From assembly GCF_014161445.1 (NCBI RefSeq), contig NZ_JABBXA010000032.1, positions 1 through 64,000 on the forward strand: DNA of 64,000 nucleotides. Reading direction: 5' to 3'. The DNA is from Microbispora sp. H13382. Lineage in GTDB: Bacteria > Actinomycetota > Actinomycetes > Streptosporangiales > Streptosporangiaceae. Shown here piece after piece: positions 18,299 to 28,469 of the stretch (its first letter is position 1; every line of letters starts with the position of its first letter). The translations under genes were made by a program, and so were the position numbers. Below the pieces are notes generated by a model. That model worked only from the letters and a program-made list of their open reading frames with translations. It was not told the DNA's origin and searched no databases.

Positions 18299-21217
18299 AT
18301 GCCGGTGGAATTTCTGACCGATGAGCAGGTAGCGGGCTACGCCGCGTTCGGGCGGGCGCCCTCGCGCGCGGAGCTGGAGCGGTTCTTCTTCCTCGACGAC
18401 GTCGACCGGGAGCCGGTGGAGTCCAAGCGCCGGCCGCACAACCGCATCGGGTTCGCCGTCCTGCTGACCAGCGTCCGGTACCTCGGGGTGTTCCTCGACG
18501 ACCCGGTCGACGTGCCGACGGTGGTCGTGGACTACCTCGCCGAGCAGCTCGGGATCGACGACGCCTCGGTGCTGAAGGCGTACGGCGAGCGGGAGAACAC
18601 CCGGCTGGAGCATGTCCGGGAGCTGCGCCGGGTCCTGGACTATCGGGAGTTCGCCGAGGTCGAGGATGAGCTCCGGACGTGGGTGGACGCGCGGGCCTGG
18701 ACGACAGGGGAGGGCCCGAAGGCGTTGTTCGACGCCTCGGTCGGTTGGCTTCGCGAGCGTCGCGTGCTGCTGCCGGGGGTGACGACGTTGACGCGGCCGG
18801 TGGCCTCGGTGCGGGAGGCGGCGAACCAGCGGCTGTGGGACAGCCTGTACGGGCTGTTGGATCCGGGACAGCGGGCCATGCTCGACGCGCTTCTCGTGGT
18901 CCCGGACGGCGCTCGGGTCTCGGAGCTGGACCGGCTGCGCCGCGGGCCAGTGCGGGTGTCGGGCCCGCAGATGAGCCGGGCGCTGGAGCGGGCGGCGGAG
19001 ATCGCCGCGCTGGGCGTGGGTGAGGTCGACGTGTCGGGGGTGCCGCCGCGGCGGCTGGCGGAGCTGTCGCGGTACGGCGTGGACGGCAAGGCGTCGCTGC
19101 TGCGCCGGCACGGGGCGTCTCGGCGGCAGGCGACACTGCTGGCCACCGCGGTGTACCTGACCACCCGTGCGGTCGATGACGCACTGGATCTGCTGGAGAT
19201 GCTGATCTCGACCAAACTGCTCGCGCGCGCCGAGCGCGAGACCGCGAAGGCGAAGATGAAGACGCTGCCGAAGGTCGAGCGCGCCTCAGCGAAGTTGGCG
19301 GCCGCGATGCAGGTCCTGCTGGAGACCACCACCGAGCAGGTCGACACCGGCACGGGCGAGGTGTTTCCGCCAGCGGCCGACACCGTTGAGGCCGTGTGGG
19401 AGCGGGTCGAGGCCGTCGTGCCCCGCCGGGAGCTGGCGGCTGCGATCGCCGCGATCACCGAGCTCGCGCCGCCGCTGGATTCGGACGCCGATGAGGCCTG
19501 GCGGGCCCAGCTCGTCACGCGTTTCCCGACGGTGCGGCCGTTCCTGGTCCGGCTGACCACCGTGGTGGACTTCGGTGCCACGCCCGAGGGCGCGCCGGTG
19601 CTCGCGGCGCTGCGGACGCTGCCGGGTCTGATGGGGCGTAAGAAGGTCGCCCCCGACGAGATCGACGTCCACCTGCTGGCCGGATCCAGGCGGCGGCTGG
19701 TGCTGGCGGCTCCGCACCTGGAGCCGGGTACGGTGGATTGGAAGGCGTACACGTTCTGCGTGCTGGAGCAGTTCCACCGGATGCTGCGGCACCGGCAGAT
19801 CTTCGCGAAGAACTCCTCCAAGTGGGGTGACCCCCGCGCGAAGCTGCTGGACGGGCCGGTGTGGGAGCAGGTGAAGGCGACCGTGCTGGCGAGCCTCAGC
19901 CTCCCGGCGACGCCGGGTGAGCAACTGGCGGCGCGCGCCGAGCTCCTGGACGCCACCTACCGGCAGGTCGCCGCCGCCCTGCCGCGTAACACCCAGGTCG
20001 TCTTCGACGACGCCGGCCGGCTGCACCTGGCCGCTCTCGAACCCGAGGCCGAACCCGCCTCGCTGGTGAAGCTGCGCGAGGCCGTGAATGCGATGCTGCC
20101 GCGCGTGGACCTGCCCGAGATCCTGCTCGAGGTCTTCTCCTGGACCGGAGCCGATCAGGCGTTCACCTCGATCACCGGCGGCGAGGCCCGCCTGGCGGAC
20201 CTGCACGTCACGATCGCCGCGTTGCTGGTCGCGCACGGCTGCAACGTCGGCTACACGCCCGTCATCGGCGGCATCGACGCGCTGAAGTACGACCGGCTCT
20301 CCCACGTCGACCAGACCTACCTGCGGCTGGCGACCTACCGCGCCGCCAACGCCACGAGCAGGCGCCACCTGGCTGAACCTGCTCAACGACCAAGCCGCCG
20401 GCCTCGGCGGGAAGGTCGTGGCCGGCACCCCGCGCGACTCCCTGTACGTCCTGGACGTGCTGTACGACCGCGACGGCGGCCGCCGGCCGGAAATGATCGT
20501 GACCGACACCGCCTCCTACAGCGACATCGTCTTCGGCCTGCTCACCCTCGCCGGCTACACCTACGCCCCGCAGCTGGCCGACCTGCCGGACCAGAAGATG
20601 TGGCGCATCGATCCGCGCGCGGACTACGGGACCTTCACCGACGCCGCCCGCGGCCGCATCGACATGAAGCGGATCGAGCGGCACTGGGAGGACATCCTGC
20701 GGATCATCGGCTCCATCCACACCGGCGCCGTCCGCGCCCACGACGTCATCCGCATGCTGTCCCGCGACGGCCGCCCACCCCGCTCGGCGACGCCATCGCG
20801 CACTACGGGCGGATCTCCAAGACCCTGCACATCCTGCGCCTGGCCGACGAGCCCGACTACCGGCACCAGATCAAAGCCCAGGCCAACCTGCAAGAAGGCC
20901 GCCACGCCCTGGCCCGCAAGATCTTCCACGGCAAGAACGGGCAGCTGTACCAGAACTACCAAGAAGGCATGGAGGACCAGATCGGCGCCCTGGGCCTGGT
21001 CCTCAACGCCCTCGTGCTGTTCAACACCCGCTACATGGACGCCGCCCTCACCCAGCTCCGCGCCGACGGCTTCGCTGTCCGCGACGAGGACGTCGCCCGG
21101 CTCTCCCCGTTCGTGCGCCATCACATCAACGTGCTGGGTCGGTACTCCTTCCAGCTCCCCGACCTGCCCGGCGGTCTGCGGCCCCTGCGCGACAAACACG
21201 CCACCGACGACGGGTGA
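18299..21217 (+). pseudogene. Tn3-family transposase TnpA with internal deletion and frameshift
   Basis: A near-complete TnpA of about 970 codons with GGGAGG before ATG 18299. The N-terminal DUF4158-like region (FLTDEQVAGYAAFGR, RRPHNRIGFAVLL) is intact. Near 20355, TYRAANAT jumps to ATWLNLLNDQAAGLG in another frame. The segment normally between these blocks, which carries the first catalytic Asp (family motif like SADG.RF), is missing. TDTASYSD (second Asp) is kept. A one-base loss near 20778 returns the frame before QEGRHALARKIFHG (catalytic Glu). With a catalytic residue deleted, the protein cannot be active. Confidence 0.9.
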
Positions 21218-21284
21218 ACTTCGGGCAGCTGGGGAGTGAGAAAGCCGCACTGGATTTTTCTCGTCCCCGGCCCGCCGACCAGTC

Positions 21285-22298
21285 TTAAGGGACCGTGAGC
21301 ACGATCTTGCCTTGGATGTGCCCCTGGGCGGCGCGCTTGTGTGCTGCTTGGGCGTCTGCGAGCGCGAACGTGCTGTCGATGGCGACGCGGATCGTGCCCG
21401 CGTCCATCAGGCGTCCCAATTCCGCGAGCTGAGCGCCGTTCGCTCGTACCTGCGTGCCGGATACGGTGATGCCCAGCCTCGCGTTCTCCTCGTCGTCGAA
21501 CTCTCCGAAGTACACCGGGTACAGTGCGCCGCCGCGCTTGAGAGTGGGCAGGAAGCGTCGGCTGTCGGGGCCCCCGACGGTGTCCAGGACGAGGTCGACG
21601 TCGCGGACGATGTCCTCGGGGCGCTGCTTGGTGTAGTCGATGTATTCGTCGGCGCCGAGGCCGTGAAGGAAGGTTTCGTGGGTGCCGGAGGCCACGGCGA
21701 TGACGCGGGCTCCCTTCCACTTGGCCAGTTGCAGGGCGAGGTGGCCGACGCCGCCGCCGGCTCCGTTGATGAGCACCGTGGTGTCGCTGCCCAGCGCCAT
21801 GGGGCGGTGCCTTGCCTCCTGGAACGGGGAGGGGTGGTCGTGCCCGACGTCGATCAGGTATTGCCACGCCGTCAGCCCCGACATGGACAGTGCGGCAGCG
21901 TGTGTGTGGTCCACGGCGGCTGGCTTGGGCGCGAGGTCGGATGCGGGTGCGGTGACGTACTCGGCGTACGCGCCGCTCTGCATCAGGACGGGAAAGCGCA
22001 GCAGCCCCACCACCTCGTCCCCGGCTGTGAAGCCGGGGACATCGGCGGCGACGGCTTCCACGACACCCGAGATGTCGGTCCCCGGGATCAGGGGCAGGTC
22101 GAACGGGGGCCTGAACTCGGGAGGGATGCCGGGCATGCCCTCGCGTACGTACCAGTCGGGCGGGTTGAGACCGACCGCCCTCACGCGGACGAGTACCTCG
22201 CCCGAGGCCGGTTCGGGAACTGCGACCTCCTCGTGACGCAGCACCTCGGGGCCGCCGAACTCGTGCAGCTGGATCGCTTTCATCATGCGGGTCGGCAT
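21285..22298 (-). CDS. NADP-dependent zinc-less MDR oxidoreductase (quinone-oxidoreductase-like)
   Basis: This 337-residue medium-chain dehydrogenase/reductase has the GroES-like N-terminal domain (GPEVLR..EVPVPEP type) and the nucleotide-binding motif INGAGGGVGHLALQLAK (about residue 175). The structural zinc cysteines are absent, which fits the quinone oxidoreductase subgroup that reduces enones and quinones with NADPH. Start ATG 22298 has an AGGAGG six bases upstream; the frame stays open upstream but lacks a ribosome site. It is divergent from a TetR regulator across a 104-bp region with three alternating operator half-sites, so it is probably repressed by that TetR protein. Confidence 0.9.
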   Translation of the reverse strand: MPTRMMKAIQLHEFGGPEVLRHEEVAVPEPASGEVLVRVRAVGLNPPDWYVREGMPGIPPEFRPPFDLPLIPGTDISGVVEAVAADVPGFTAGDEVVGLLRFPVLMQSGAYAEYVTAPASDLAPKPAAVDHTHAAALSMSGLTAWQYLIDVGHDHPSPFQEARHRPMALGSDTTVLINGAGGGVGHLALQLAKWKGARVIAVASGTHETFLHGLGADEYIDYTKQRPEDIVRDVDLVLDTVGGPDSRRFLPTLKRGGALYPVYFGEFDDEENARLGITVSGTQVRANGAQLAELGRLMDAGTIRVAIDSTFALADAQAAHKRAAQGHIQGKIVLTVP

Positions 22299-22322
22299 CG
22301 TGTTCCTCCTGCCTATATGCTT

Positions 22323-22383
22323 ATTCGGATCAGTGGACCACATAAACGGTTCACTGATCCGAATATATGGATCAGTGAACCGG
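22323..22383. promoter_or_regulatory. TetR operator region with three alternating half-sites
   Basis: Three copies of a GGATCAGTG-type arm alternate in direction: ATTCGGATCAGTGGACC (22323-22339), GGTTCACTGATCCGAAT (22348-22364) and GGATCAGTGAACCGG (22369-22383). The first and second form a palindrome with one mismatch; the second and third form a perfect 13-bp inverted repeat with 8-bp spacing. The site lies between a TetR gene and a divergent oxidoreductase gene, fitting autoregulation and control of both. Confidence 0.8.
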
Positions 22384-22402
22384 TTGTCAAGTAAGGAGAC
22401 CG

Positions 22403-22987
22403 ATGCGAGTCGACGCGCAGAGAAACCGCGACCATCTGCTCGCCGTGGCGGGTCCCGTCATAGCCGAGCAGGGCATCGACGTGTCGATGCGCGACATCGC
22501 GCGCAGAGCCGAAGTCGGCCTCGCGACGCTGCTGCGGCACTTCCCGACGCGCGAGGCGCTCCTGGAGGGCCTGCTCCACGCGAGCTTCGGCGACCTGACG
22601 ACCAGAGCGAGCGAGCTTGAGACAGCGCACACGACCGAGGACGCTCTCGTCTCATGGGTGCGCGACTGCGTCGCCTGGACAACCGAGTACCGAGGGGTGA
22701 CCGTACTGATGGCGGCAGCCATCGAGGACCCCGAATCCGCCCTGCATGCCTCGTGCGTCACCCTGCGCGCAGCCGGTGCCCGGCTCCTCACCCGGGCTCA
22801 GGCCACAGGCGCAGCCCGGAACGACATCGACGGCGATGACCTCTTCGCCCTGATAGCCATGCTCGCGTGGGTCGGCGATCAACCCACACTCGCATCCCGC
22901 GCCAACCACCTCTTCGACCTCGTCACCAGCGCTGTACTGACGCGCGCGGACGGCGACCGGGGCACGGGTGCCCCCGGCGAACGGTGA
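22403..22987 (+). CDS. TetR-family transcriptional regulator
   Basis: This 194-residue protein has a typical N-terminal TetR helix-turn-helix (MRDIARRAEVGLATLLRHFPTREALL, residues 32-57) and a C-terminal ligand-binding region with a SbtR-like pattern (AMLAWVGDQPTLASRANHLFDLV). ATG 22403 follows AAGGAG by four bases. It is divergent from the MDR oxidoreductase, and the operators at 22323-22383 sit between them. By analogy it represses both until a small electrophile or substrate binds; the ligand is unknown. Confidence 0.93.
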   Translation: MRVDAQRNRDHLLAVAGPVIAEQGIDVSMRDIARRAEVGLATLLRHFPTREALLEGLLHASFGDLTTRASELETAHTTEDALVSWVRDCVAWTTEYRGVTVLMAAAIEDPESALHASCVTLRAAGARLLTRAQATGAARNDIDGDDLFALIAMLAWVGDQPTLASRANHLFDLVTSAVLTRADGDRGTGAPGER

Positions 22988-23112
22988 AGCCCCCCATCAC
23001 CGGCAGGTCCGGCGCCATGACGGCAGAGCTCTCTGTCCGGATCATCACCGCCGTTCACGGGACGAAGCGGCTGCCGGGGGCCGGGGGCGCGTGTTCGGCC
23101 CGAACAGGTGAC

Positions 23113-23310
23113 TCAGCGCCGAGCGTCGCCGGGCGCGAGGAGGCTGGTCAGCTCAGAGATCGCCTCGGGGGACGGCTTGAAGTAGCGGCGGACATTCTCC
23201 GGCTTCTTGTGCCGGGACTTGGCCATCAGCATCAGCAGGGAGGCACCCTGCTCTCCGAGGTGGGTGAGGGCAGAATGGCCTGGACCACCCACGTCCCCCA
23301 GGTCTGGTGA
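23113..23310 (-). pseudogene. tyrosine recombinase (integrase), C-terminal remnant
   Basis: The frame reads THLGEQGASLLMLMAKSRHKKPENVRRYFKPSPEA, a pattern of phage- or ICE-type tyrosine integrases near the second catalytic His/Tyr region (MAKSRHK..NVRRYFK). Only about 60 residues remain, with no upstream domain. It indicates a former integrative element in this region. Confidence 0.75.
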
Positions 23311-23459
23311 CCAGAACGACAAGAGCCGTATGACGGGCGACCGTCACGTACGGATCTGTGAGGGCCGGGAGGTGAGACTCCCGGCTACTCGGCGGTCAAG
23401 GCCCGCCGATGGGCTGCCGCATGGCCATGCTGGCACGAGGCGGGGCGAGGACGTGTTCG

Positions 23460-23837
23460 TCACCCGGCGGCTTGCGGTGACGGTTCGTCGTGGATCCCGA
23501 CGCGTAGGACGTGCTCGATGACGCCGTCGAGCTTGTCGCGTGCCGCGGTCAGCTCGGTGATGCGCTGCTGGATGGCGTCGCGCTCGTGCCGGATCTTGTC
23601 GTACATGCTGCCGGTGACCATTCCCGTAGACACGCACGGCAGCAGATCGACGATCGTGTGGCTGGGCAGGCCTGCGGCGTAGAGCTGCTGGATCAGCTGA
23701 ACCCGCTCGACTGCGCCCTCGTCGTAGGTTCGCTGCCCGCCCGCGGTGCGGTCCGAGTCCAGCAGCCCCTGCTGCTCGTAGTAACGCAGCGAGCGCACGC
23801 TGACGCCGGCTCGATCCGCCAGTTCCCCGATCCTCAT
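23460..23837 (-). CDS. MerR-family transcriptional regulator
   Basis: A 125-residue MerR protein with an N-terminal winged helix (MRIGELADRAGVSVRSLRYYEQQGLL), the RTYDE.AVERVQLIQQL second helix pair, and a coiled-coil dimer helix (ERDAIQQRITELTAARDKLDGVIEHVL). It lacks the Cys pattern of metal-sensing MerR proteins except one Cys (LLPCVSTG), so it is probably redox- or drug-type. ATG 23837 has GGGAG seven bases upstream. It is divergent from the CMD-SDR operon, whose promoter has the long spacer typical of MerR control. Confidence 0.93.
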   Translation of the reverse strand: MRIGELADRAGVSVRSLRYYEQQGLLDSDRTAGGQRTYDEGAVERVQLIQQLYAAGLPSHTIVDLLPCVSTGMVTGSMYDKIRHERDAIQQRITELTAARDKLDGVIEHVLRVGIHDEPSPQAAG

Positions 23838-23868
23838 CGTGTCTCCCGTCACATTCGCCTTGGCGGAT

Positions 23869-23900
23869 TTGTCCCTGACATCAGTGTCAGGTTCTAGCGT
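23869..23900 (+). promoter_or_regulatory. candidate MerR-type long-spacer promoter
   Basis: TTGTCC (23869-23874) and TAGCGT (23895-23900) are separated by 20 bases. Within the spacer region lies an inverted repeat CCTGACA-TCAG-TGTCAGG (23874-23891). An over-long spacer holding a dyad is the hallmark of MerR-activated promoters. It would drive the CMD-SDR genes; the -35 match is weak. Confidence 0.55.
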
Positions 23901-24011
23901 AGGCGACGGCTCCAAGAACGGAGACCACCACGCACCCGGCCCCCGTTCTCGCACCCTGGTGCACGAGCAGACGGGACCGGGCAGAACGAATCGGCTGAAG
24001 AGGCACACATC

Positions 24012-24428
24012 ATGAGTGACAGCATCGACATGACCGGCAAGAGCGAGCGGTACAAGAAGGGCATCGCCTACTACGAGTCGATCCACGGCGCGGCCGGCGC
24101 GCAGTCCTTCGACGCTTTGGAGGGCATCGCCCCTGGGTTCGCGGACGTGCTCATCGAGTTCACGCTCGGCGACATCCACTCCCGCCCCGGCCTGGACGTC
24201 AAGACGCGCGAGCTGCTCACCGTGGCCGCGCTGACCGCCATGGGCACCGCGAACCTCCAGCTCAAGACCCACGTTGACAGCGCGATGAACGTCGGCTGGA
24301 CCAAGGAAGAGATCATCGAGACCATCACCCAGATGGCCGTCTACGCCGGGTTCCCCGCCGCTCTCAACGGGTTCTTCGCCGCGGCCGAGGTCTTCGCCGC
24401 CCGCGAAGCCGCCGGCCAGGAGGCCTGA
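24012..24428 (+). CDS. carboxymuconolactone decarboxylase (CMD) family protein
   Basis: This 138-residue protein shows the CMD fold pattern: DALEGIAPGFADVLIEFTLGDIHSRPGLDVKTRELLTVAAL, then LKTHVDSAMNVGWTKEEIIETITQMAVYAGFPAALNG. It lacks the CxxC of AhpD-type peroxidases, so it fits the lactone decarboxylase/isomerase or stress-associated branch. It sits one base ahead of an SDR gene and is probably co-transcribed with it under a divergent MerR regulator. The pair suggests a small inducible redox or detoxification unit. Confidence 0.92.
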   Translation: MSDSIDMTGKSERYKKGIAYYESIHGAAGAQSFDALEGIAPGFADVLIEFTLGDIHSRPGLDVKTRELLTVAALTAMGTANLQLKTHVDSAMNVGWTKEEIIETITQMAVYAGFPAALNGFFAAAEVFAAREAAGQEA

Positions 24429-24429
24429 A

Positions 24430-25146
24430 ATGGAGCTCGCAGGACAGACCGCCCTGGTCACGGGCGCGAATCGCGGCATCGGCCGCCGGTTCGTTGCCGA
24501 GCTCCTCGCTCGTGACGTGCGCAAGGTCTACGCCGGCATCCGCAACCCGGATGCCGCCGACCAGGAGATGCGTGAGGACCCACGCGTCGAGCTCGTGCGC
24601 CTGGACATCACCGACACCGACGCGGTCGAGGCGGCAGCACACCGGGCCGAAGACGTATCGGTGTTGATCAACAACGCCGGGATCTCCACCTCCCAGCCCC
24701 TCCTAAAGGCCGACGTCGACACCGTCAGGCGCGAGATTGAGACACACGTGTTCGGGACCCTTTCCATGGCCCGGGCGTTCGCCCCCGCACTACGAGCGCA
24801 CCAGGGCGCGATGGCCAATATCCTGTCCGCGCTGTCATGGTTCTCCTACCCCGGCTCCGGTGCCTACTCCGCGGCCAAAGCAGCCGAATGGAGCCTGACC
24901 AACAGCCTGCGTCTCGAGCTGGCTCCCGCAGGTGTCCTGGTCCAGGGCGTGCATCTGGGAGCGGCCGACACCGATATCAGCGCCGGGTTCGAGGGACCCA
25001 AGATCGACCCCACCGACGTCGCACGCTTCAGCCTCGACGGGATCGAGAACAATCAGATCGAAGTCCTCGTTGACGACTGGAGTCGAACCGTCAAGGCCGC
25101 ACTCACCAGCGAACCCAACGCCGTGCTTACCGCACTGGTCGGCTAG
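24430..25146 (+). CDS. short-chain dehydrogenase/reductase (SDR)
   Basis: A 238-residue classical-type SDR: NAD(P)-binding TGANRGIG (residues 11-18), NNAG (about 83), and a catalytic-site Tyr-x3-Lys in YSAAK (about 145-149) with a preceding Ser (LSALSWF). It reduces a carbonyl or oxidises an alcohol with NAD(P)(H); the substrate is unknown. It follows the CMD gene directly and shares its MerR-linked promoter. The sequence resembles SDRs often paired with CMD proteins in actinomycetes. Confidence 0.92.
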   Translation: MELAGQTALVTGANRGIGRRFVAELLARDVRKVYAGIRNPDAADQEMREDPRVELVRLDITDTDAVEAAAHRAEDVSVLINNAGISTSQPLLKADVDTVRREIETHVFGTLSMARAFAPALRAHQGAMANILSALSWFSYPGSGAYSAAKAAEWSLTNSLRLELAPAGVLVQGVHLGAADTDISAGFEGPKIDPTDVARFSLDGIENNQIEVLVDDWSRTVKAALTSEPNAVLTALVG

Positions 25147-25149
25147 AAA

Positions 25150-25440
25150 AGCCGACCACAGGTGTGTGGCGTGCCGGCACGGGCACGCCACACACGGCAT
25201 GGGTGCCGCACTCGGCCAGGGCCACCACCCTCGCCTGCGGATACGCACTGCGGCCCTGCCCGCGTATGGTGCCAGGACGCCCGAAGAGCTGAGCGTTCGC
25301 CGCGGTGTCCGGAATGCCGAAGACCGTGCCCCCCACCGCGACAAGCAGCCACCGCCGATACCAGGCGCCCTGCGTCCGCGCGACCGCGACCGGCCGGCAC
25401 ACGCCCACGCCGACTTCGCCGCCCTTCAGGCGGGCGAGAG
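25150..25440 (-). pseudogene. IS4-type transposase internal fragment
   Basis: The minus strand reads WLLVAVGGTVFGIPDT..NAQLFGRP and AYPQARVVALAECGTHAV, the region around the first catalytic Asp of IS4-type DDE transposases (family: LVA-D-GT-x-D-x-PDT). Here the Asp of the DGT motif is Gly, and neither end of the gene is present. It is a decayed insertion-sequence fragment next to the Tn3 transposase remnant. Confidence 0.7.
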
Positions 25441-25499
25441 CAACCGGTCACTCTGAGCTACTTGCCACTTCGCCGGAGTTTCGGGAGGGCAGGGCCGTT

Positions 25500-28365
25500 T
25501 CAGGCGGCAGTGCCGAAACCAGCTGCGGGCAGGTCCTGCTCACGCAGCGGGGTGAAGTCGACGTCGAGTTTCGGGTCGTATGCCTCGGGCTGGATGCCGA
25601 GTTCGTGCGTGGAGTACTCGCCGAACCGGTTGATGTGTTCCATCAGGTACGGCGAGATGTGGGCCAGGTCCTCCGGGTCGATCTCCCAGCCCTCCTCCAG
25701 CAACTGCCGGACGAGCTCGGCGATGTCGAGGGCGTTGTGGAAGATCACCGCGTTCGTGAGCAGCGCGTTGAATTTCATCGCCTTCTCCTGCTCGACGGGG
25801 TCGTTGTCGGCGATGACGCCGCGGTTGCCGAAGCCGAGCCACTGGAGAAGCCGTTGAACGACTCGACCTTGTTCGTTGCCGCGGTCACCCTGCACCACAG
25901 CGGGGCGTCGGAGAGGTAGCGCAGCAGTCGCACGGTGCGGATGACGCGGCCGACCTCGCGGAACGCGGTGTAGGTAGCGTTCTTCCGCGATCCCGAGCGC
26001 AGCCGCTTCAGCAGCGTCGACGAGGAGATCGCCCCCTCCCTCACGGAGATGGCCACCCGCATCAGGTGCCGGAACTGGGATTCGATCAGGTCCCAGTCGA
26101 TCGTGTTCTTGCCCGGCTCGCCGAACAGCGCGTCGATGTGCACGTACTCGGTCTGCTTCGACGGCCGGTAGAAGGTCAGGCCCTTCCAGTTCCTGATCCT
26201 GGGCATCAGGTCGAAGCCCAGCAGGTGGGCGAGTGCGAACACCGGCTGGGACTGGCCCTGCGTGTCCGCGTGCACGGTGGTCGGCTTCACCTCGGAGGTG
26301 TTCTTGAGCAGGCCCTCGATGATGTAGACGGCCTCCCACACGCCGCACGGGATGAAGTGCGTGAACAGCGCGATGTAGGTGTCGGAGATGTGGTGGTAGG
26401 CGATGCCGCCCGGCTTGCCGTACCGCACGGACGTCTCGGACAGCAGATTGTTGAGGTGGGTGTCCATGTGGGTGCCGTCCGCGGCGACCGCGGAGCCGTC
26501 GCCCCACGCCTGGGAGATGTCCAGGCGGGCGTGCGCATTGACCAGGTCGGCGATCGCCTCGTTCAGCAGCACGATCGAGAAGTGCCGGTTCGCCGTGTAC
26601 GACAGCTCGTGCCCACACACCCCGGGGATGTGGCGGGCGGCCTCGTACGGGCCCATGTTGGCGCCCTTGACGAACGTGGTGATGACGTAGCGGCCGAACG
26701 GATCGTCCAGCTTCGGCTCGTTGCCGGAGGCCGGGCCGAAGCGGCGCCACCACTCCACCCAGTACGCGGTCCTGGACAGAATCCCGATCAGCGTGCGCTC
26801 CGGCATCCTCGCCTTGATCTCCTGCTCCAGTCGCTTCGCCGAGGGCGTGAGCCCCTCCGCGCGGTGCGGCTTCAGCGACGGGATGCCCGTCTCCGGGTCG
26901 ATGACCAAGCCCTCGTTGTCCGCGTATCCGGCATCCGCCGCCGCGGCAGCGCTGCGGAGCTTGTCCTCCAGCTGCCGGCGGAAGAACTGTGCGTCGAACC
27001 CGTCGGTCTCGCCCGGCTCGCACAGCCCGACCTCCACCAGGTAGTCGGCCAGCTTGTCCTGGACGGCCTCCCACTCCAGCAGCTGCTGGGACCAGTCGGC
27101 GTACTCCTCCGAGCCGAGAACTGCGACGTCGCCACAGCGCAGTTCCTCGGCAAGGTAGGTGAAGACCATCGCCTCGAAGTGCTTGCGGACGAACTGCCCG
27201 GTGCGGGTCTTGTCGACCACCACCTTGCGCCAGTTCTGGGTGGCGAAGGAGATGTCCACCTCCTTGCCCTCCTCGTCGATTGATGAAGGCGAGCAGGGCC
27301 GGGGAGACCTTCCCGCCCAGCCGCCGGACCACCTCGTCGGCCGGCGCCTCCTCATTCAGCCCCTCAAGGGCCGCCCCGGTCTCGGCAGTCATCTCCGCGG
27401 CCTTCGCGAGCGCCAGCTGGGCCGGGCCGTCGGCGTCGATGTCCTTGAGCACGACGCGGTAGTTCCCGATCAGCGCCTCGGTGATCTCCCGCTCGGCGAG
27501 CCGAATCTCCTCCAGCTCCGTCTTGGCCTTCTTGATCTCCGCGGCGACGCGCTTGCAGAACATCGTCGCCATGTCGTCACGGACGCGCATCCTGGCCCTG
27601 TGGACCAGGCACGCGATCAGCGCGAGGCGCTTGACGGGCGTGTAGTCCCGAAGCGCCGGGGCGTCCCCGGCATCCGCCTCCCCGGCGAAGTCGGTGATCT
27701 TCCGTGCGGCGACGCCGTCCATCCACACCGCGCTATCACTGAGGCCGTCCAGCCACTCCATGCGCTTGGCCAGGTTCTTGAAGTGTGACCAGCTCGGCCC
27801 CTTGGCGGGCTTCTTCAGCCGGTTGAACAGCGTCGTGCCGTCGTTGTCGCGCTCCTCCAGCAGCCGCAGCAGCTCGGTGCGCTGAAGGGGGCTCATGCTG
27901 TCGTGGATGCCCGCGCAGATCGAGGCGTTCACCTCGGCGCGGATCTTCGAGGCCATCTTGTCGAACGTGGAGAACCCCGGCAGCTCCAGCCCGGCCTCCA
28001 CCACCTTCTCCAGCGCGATGTTGATCAGGTCCGCCGGCCGGTTCTTCGCCGCGGCCTCCTTGCAGATCGACTGCTCGGCGATCCGCCGGGCCTCCGCCTG
28101 GTCGTACGCCACCCCGACCCGCTTGCGCACCAGGCCCCGGTGATGCTTCACGGTCCGCTCCGCCCGGTACACCGGCAGCGTGCCCTCCGGCAGCTCCACC
28201 TGCCGCCGCACGAACTCCACCACCTGCTCCGGCACACCCTCCAGCGCCGGGAAACACCCCATGCGCTGGTAGGACTTCAGCATCAGAAGCAGGGCCAGCA
28301 GATGCTCGTCGCTGTCCGTCGCCCCGGCCGCCCACTCCAGCTCATCGCGAGTCGGCGAGAAGAAC
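25500..28365 (-). pseudogene. outer Tn3-family transposase, 3' part (interrupted)
   Basis: This is the main body of a Tn3 TnpA whose 5' end lies at 36895-37016. It starts mid-gene at FFSPTRDELEWA, exactly where the inner transposon's left repeat ends. Relative to the inner TnpA, about 110 codons are missing near 27285 (SPALLAFIN runs straight towards VDISFATQNW) with a frame change. A one-base loss near 25850 then changes frame again at FNGFS-QW, after the catalytic Glu (TNKVESFNG). Catalytic AADGT and ISDTY motifs remain. Three lesions make it dead. Confidence 0.93.
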
Positions 28366-28414
28366 GGCCTGACCCAAATACACCAGAAACCCGCCACGGG
28401 ATGATCTTGGGGGC
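28366..28414. repeat. left terminal inverted repeat of inner Tn3 element
   Basis: It contains TGACCCAAATACACCAGAAA and CCCGCCACGGG, matching the reverse complement of 36846-36894 at about 42 of 50 positions. The first bases (GGCC) differ from the right end (GGGGCG), suggesting a two-base loss at the tip. Confidence 0.88.
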
Positions 28415-28469
28415 CTGAGCGGGCCCACCCGTCACCCGTTCAGCTCAGCGTCGTTGGTGGTGACGTTGG

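Noticed and set aside
21218..21284. Right terminal repeat of the Tn3 element starting at 18171
   Set aside because: I searched for the reverse complement of the left repeat (CTTAGCGCCGG...) after the transposase and did not find it. CTTAAG at 21283 is not enough.
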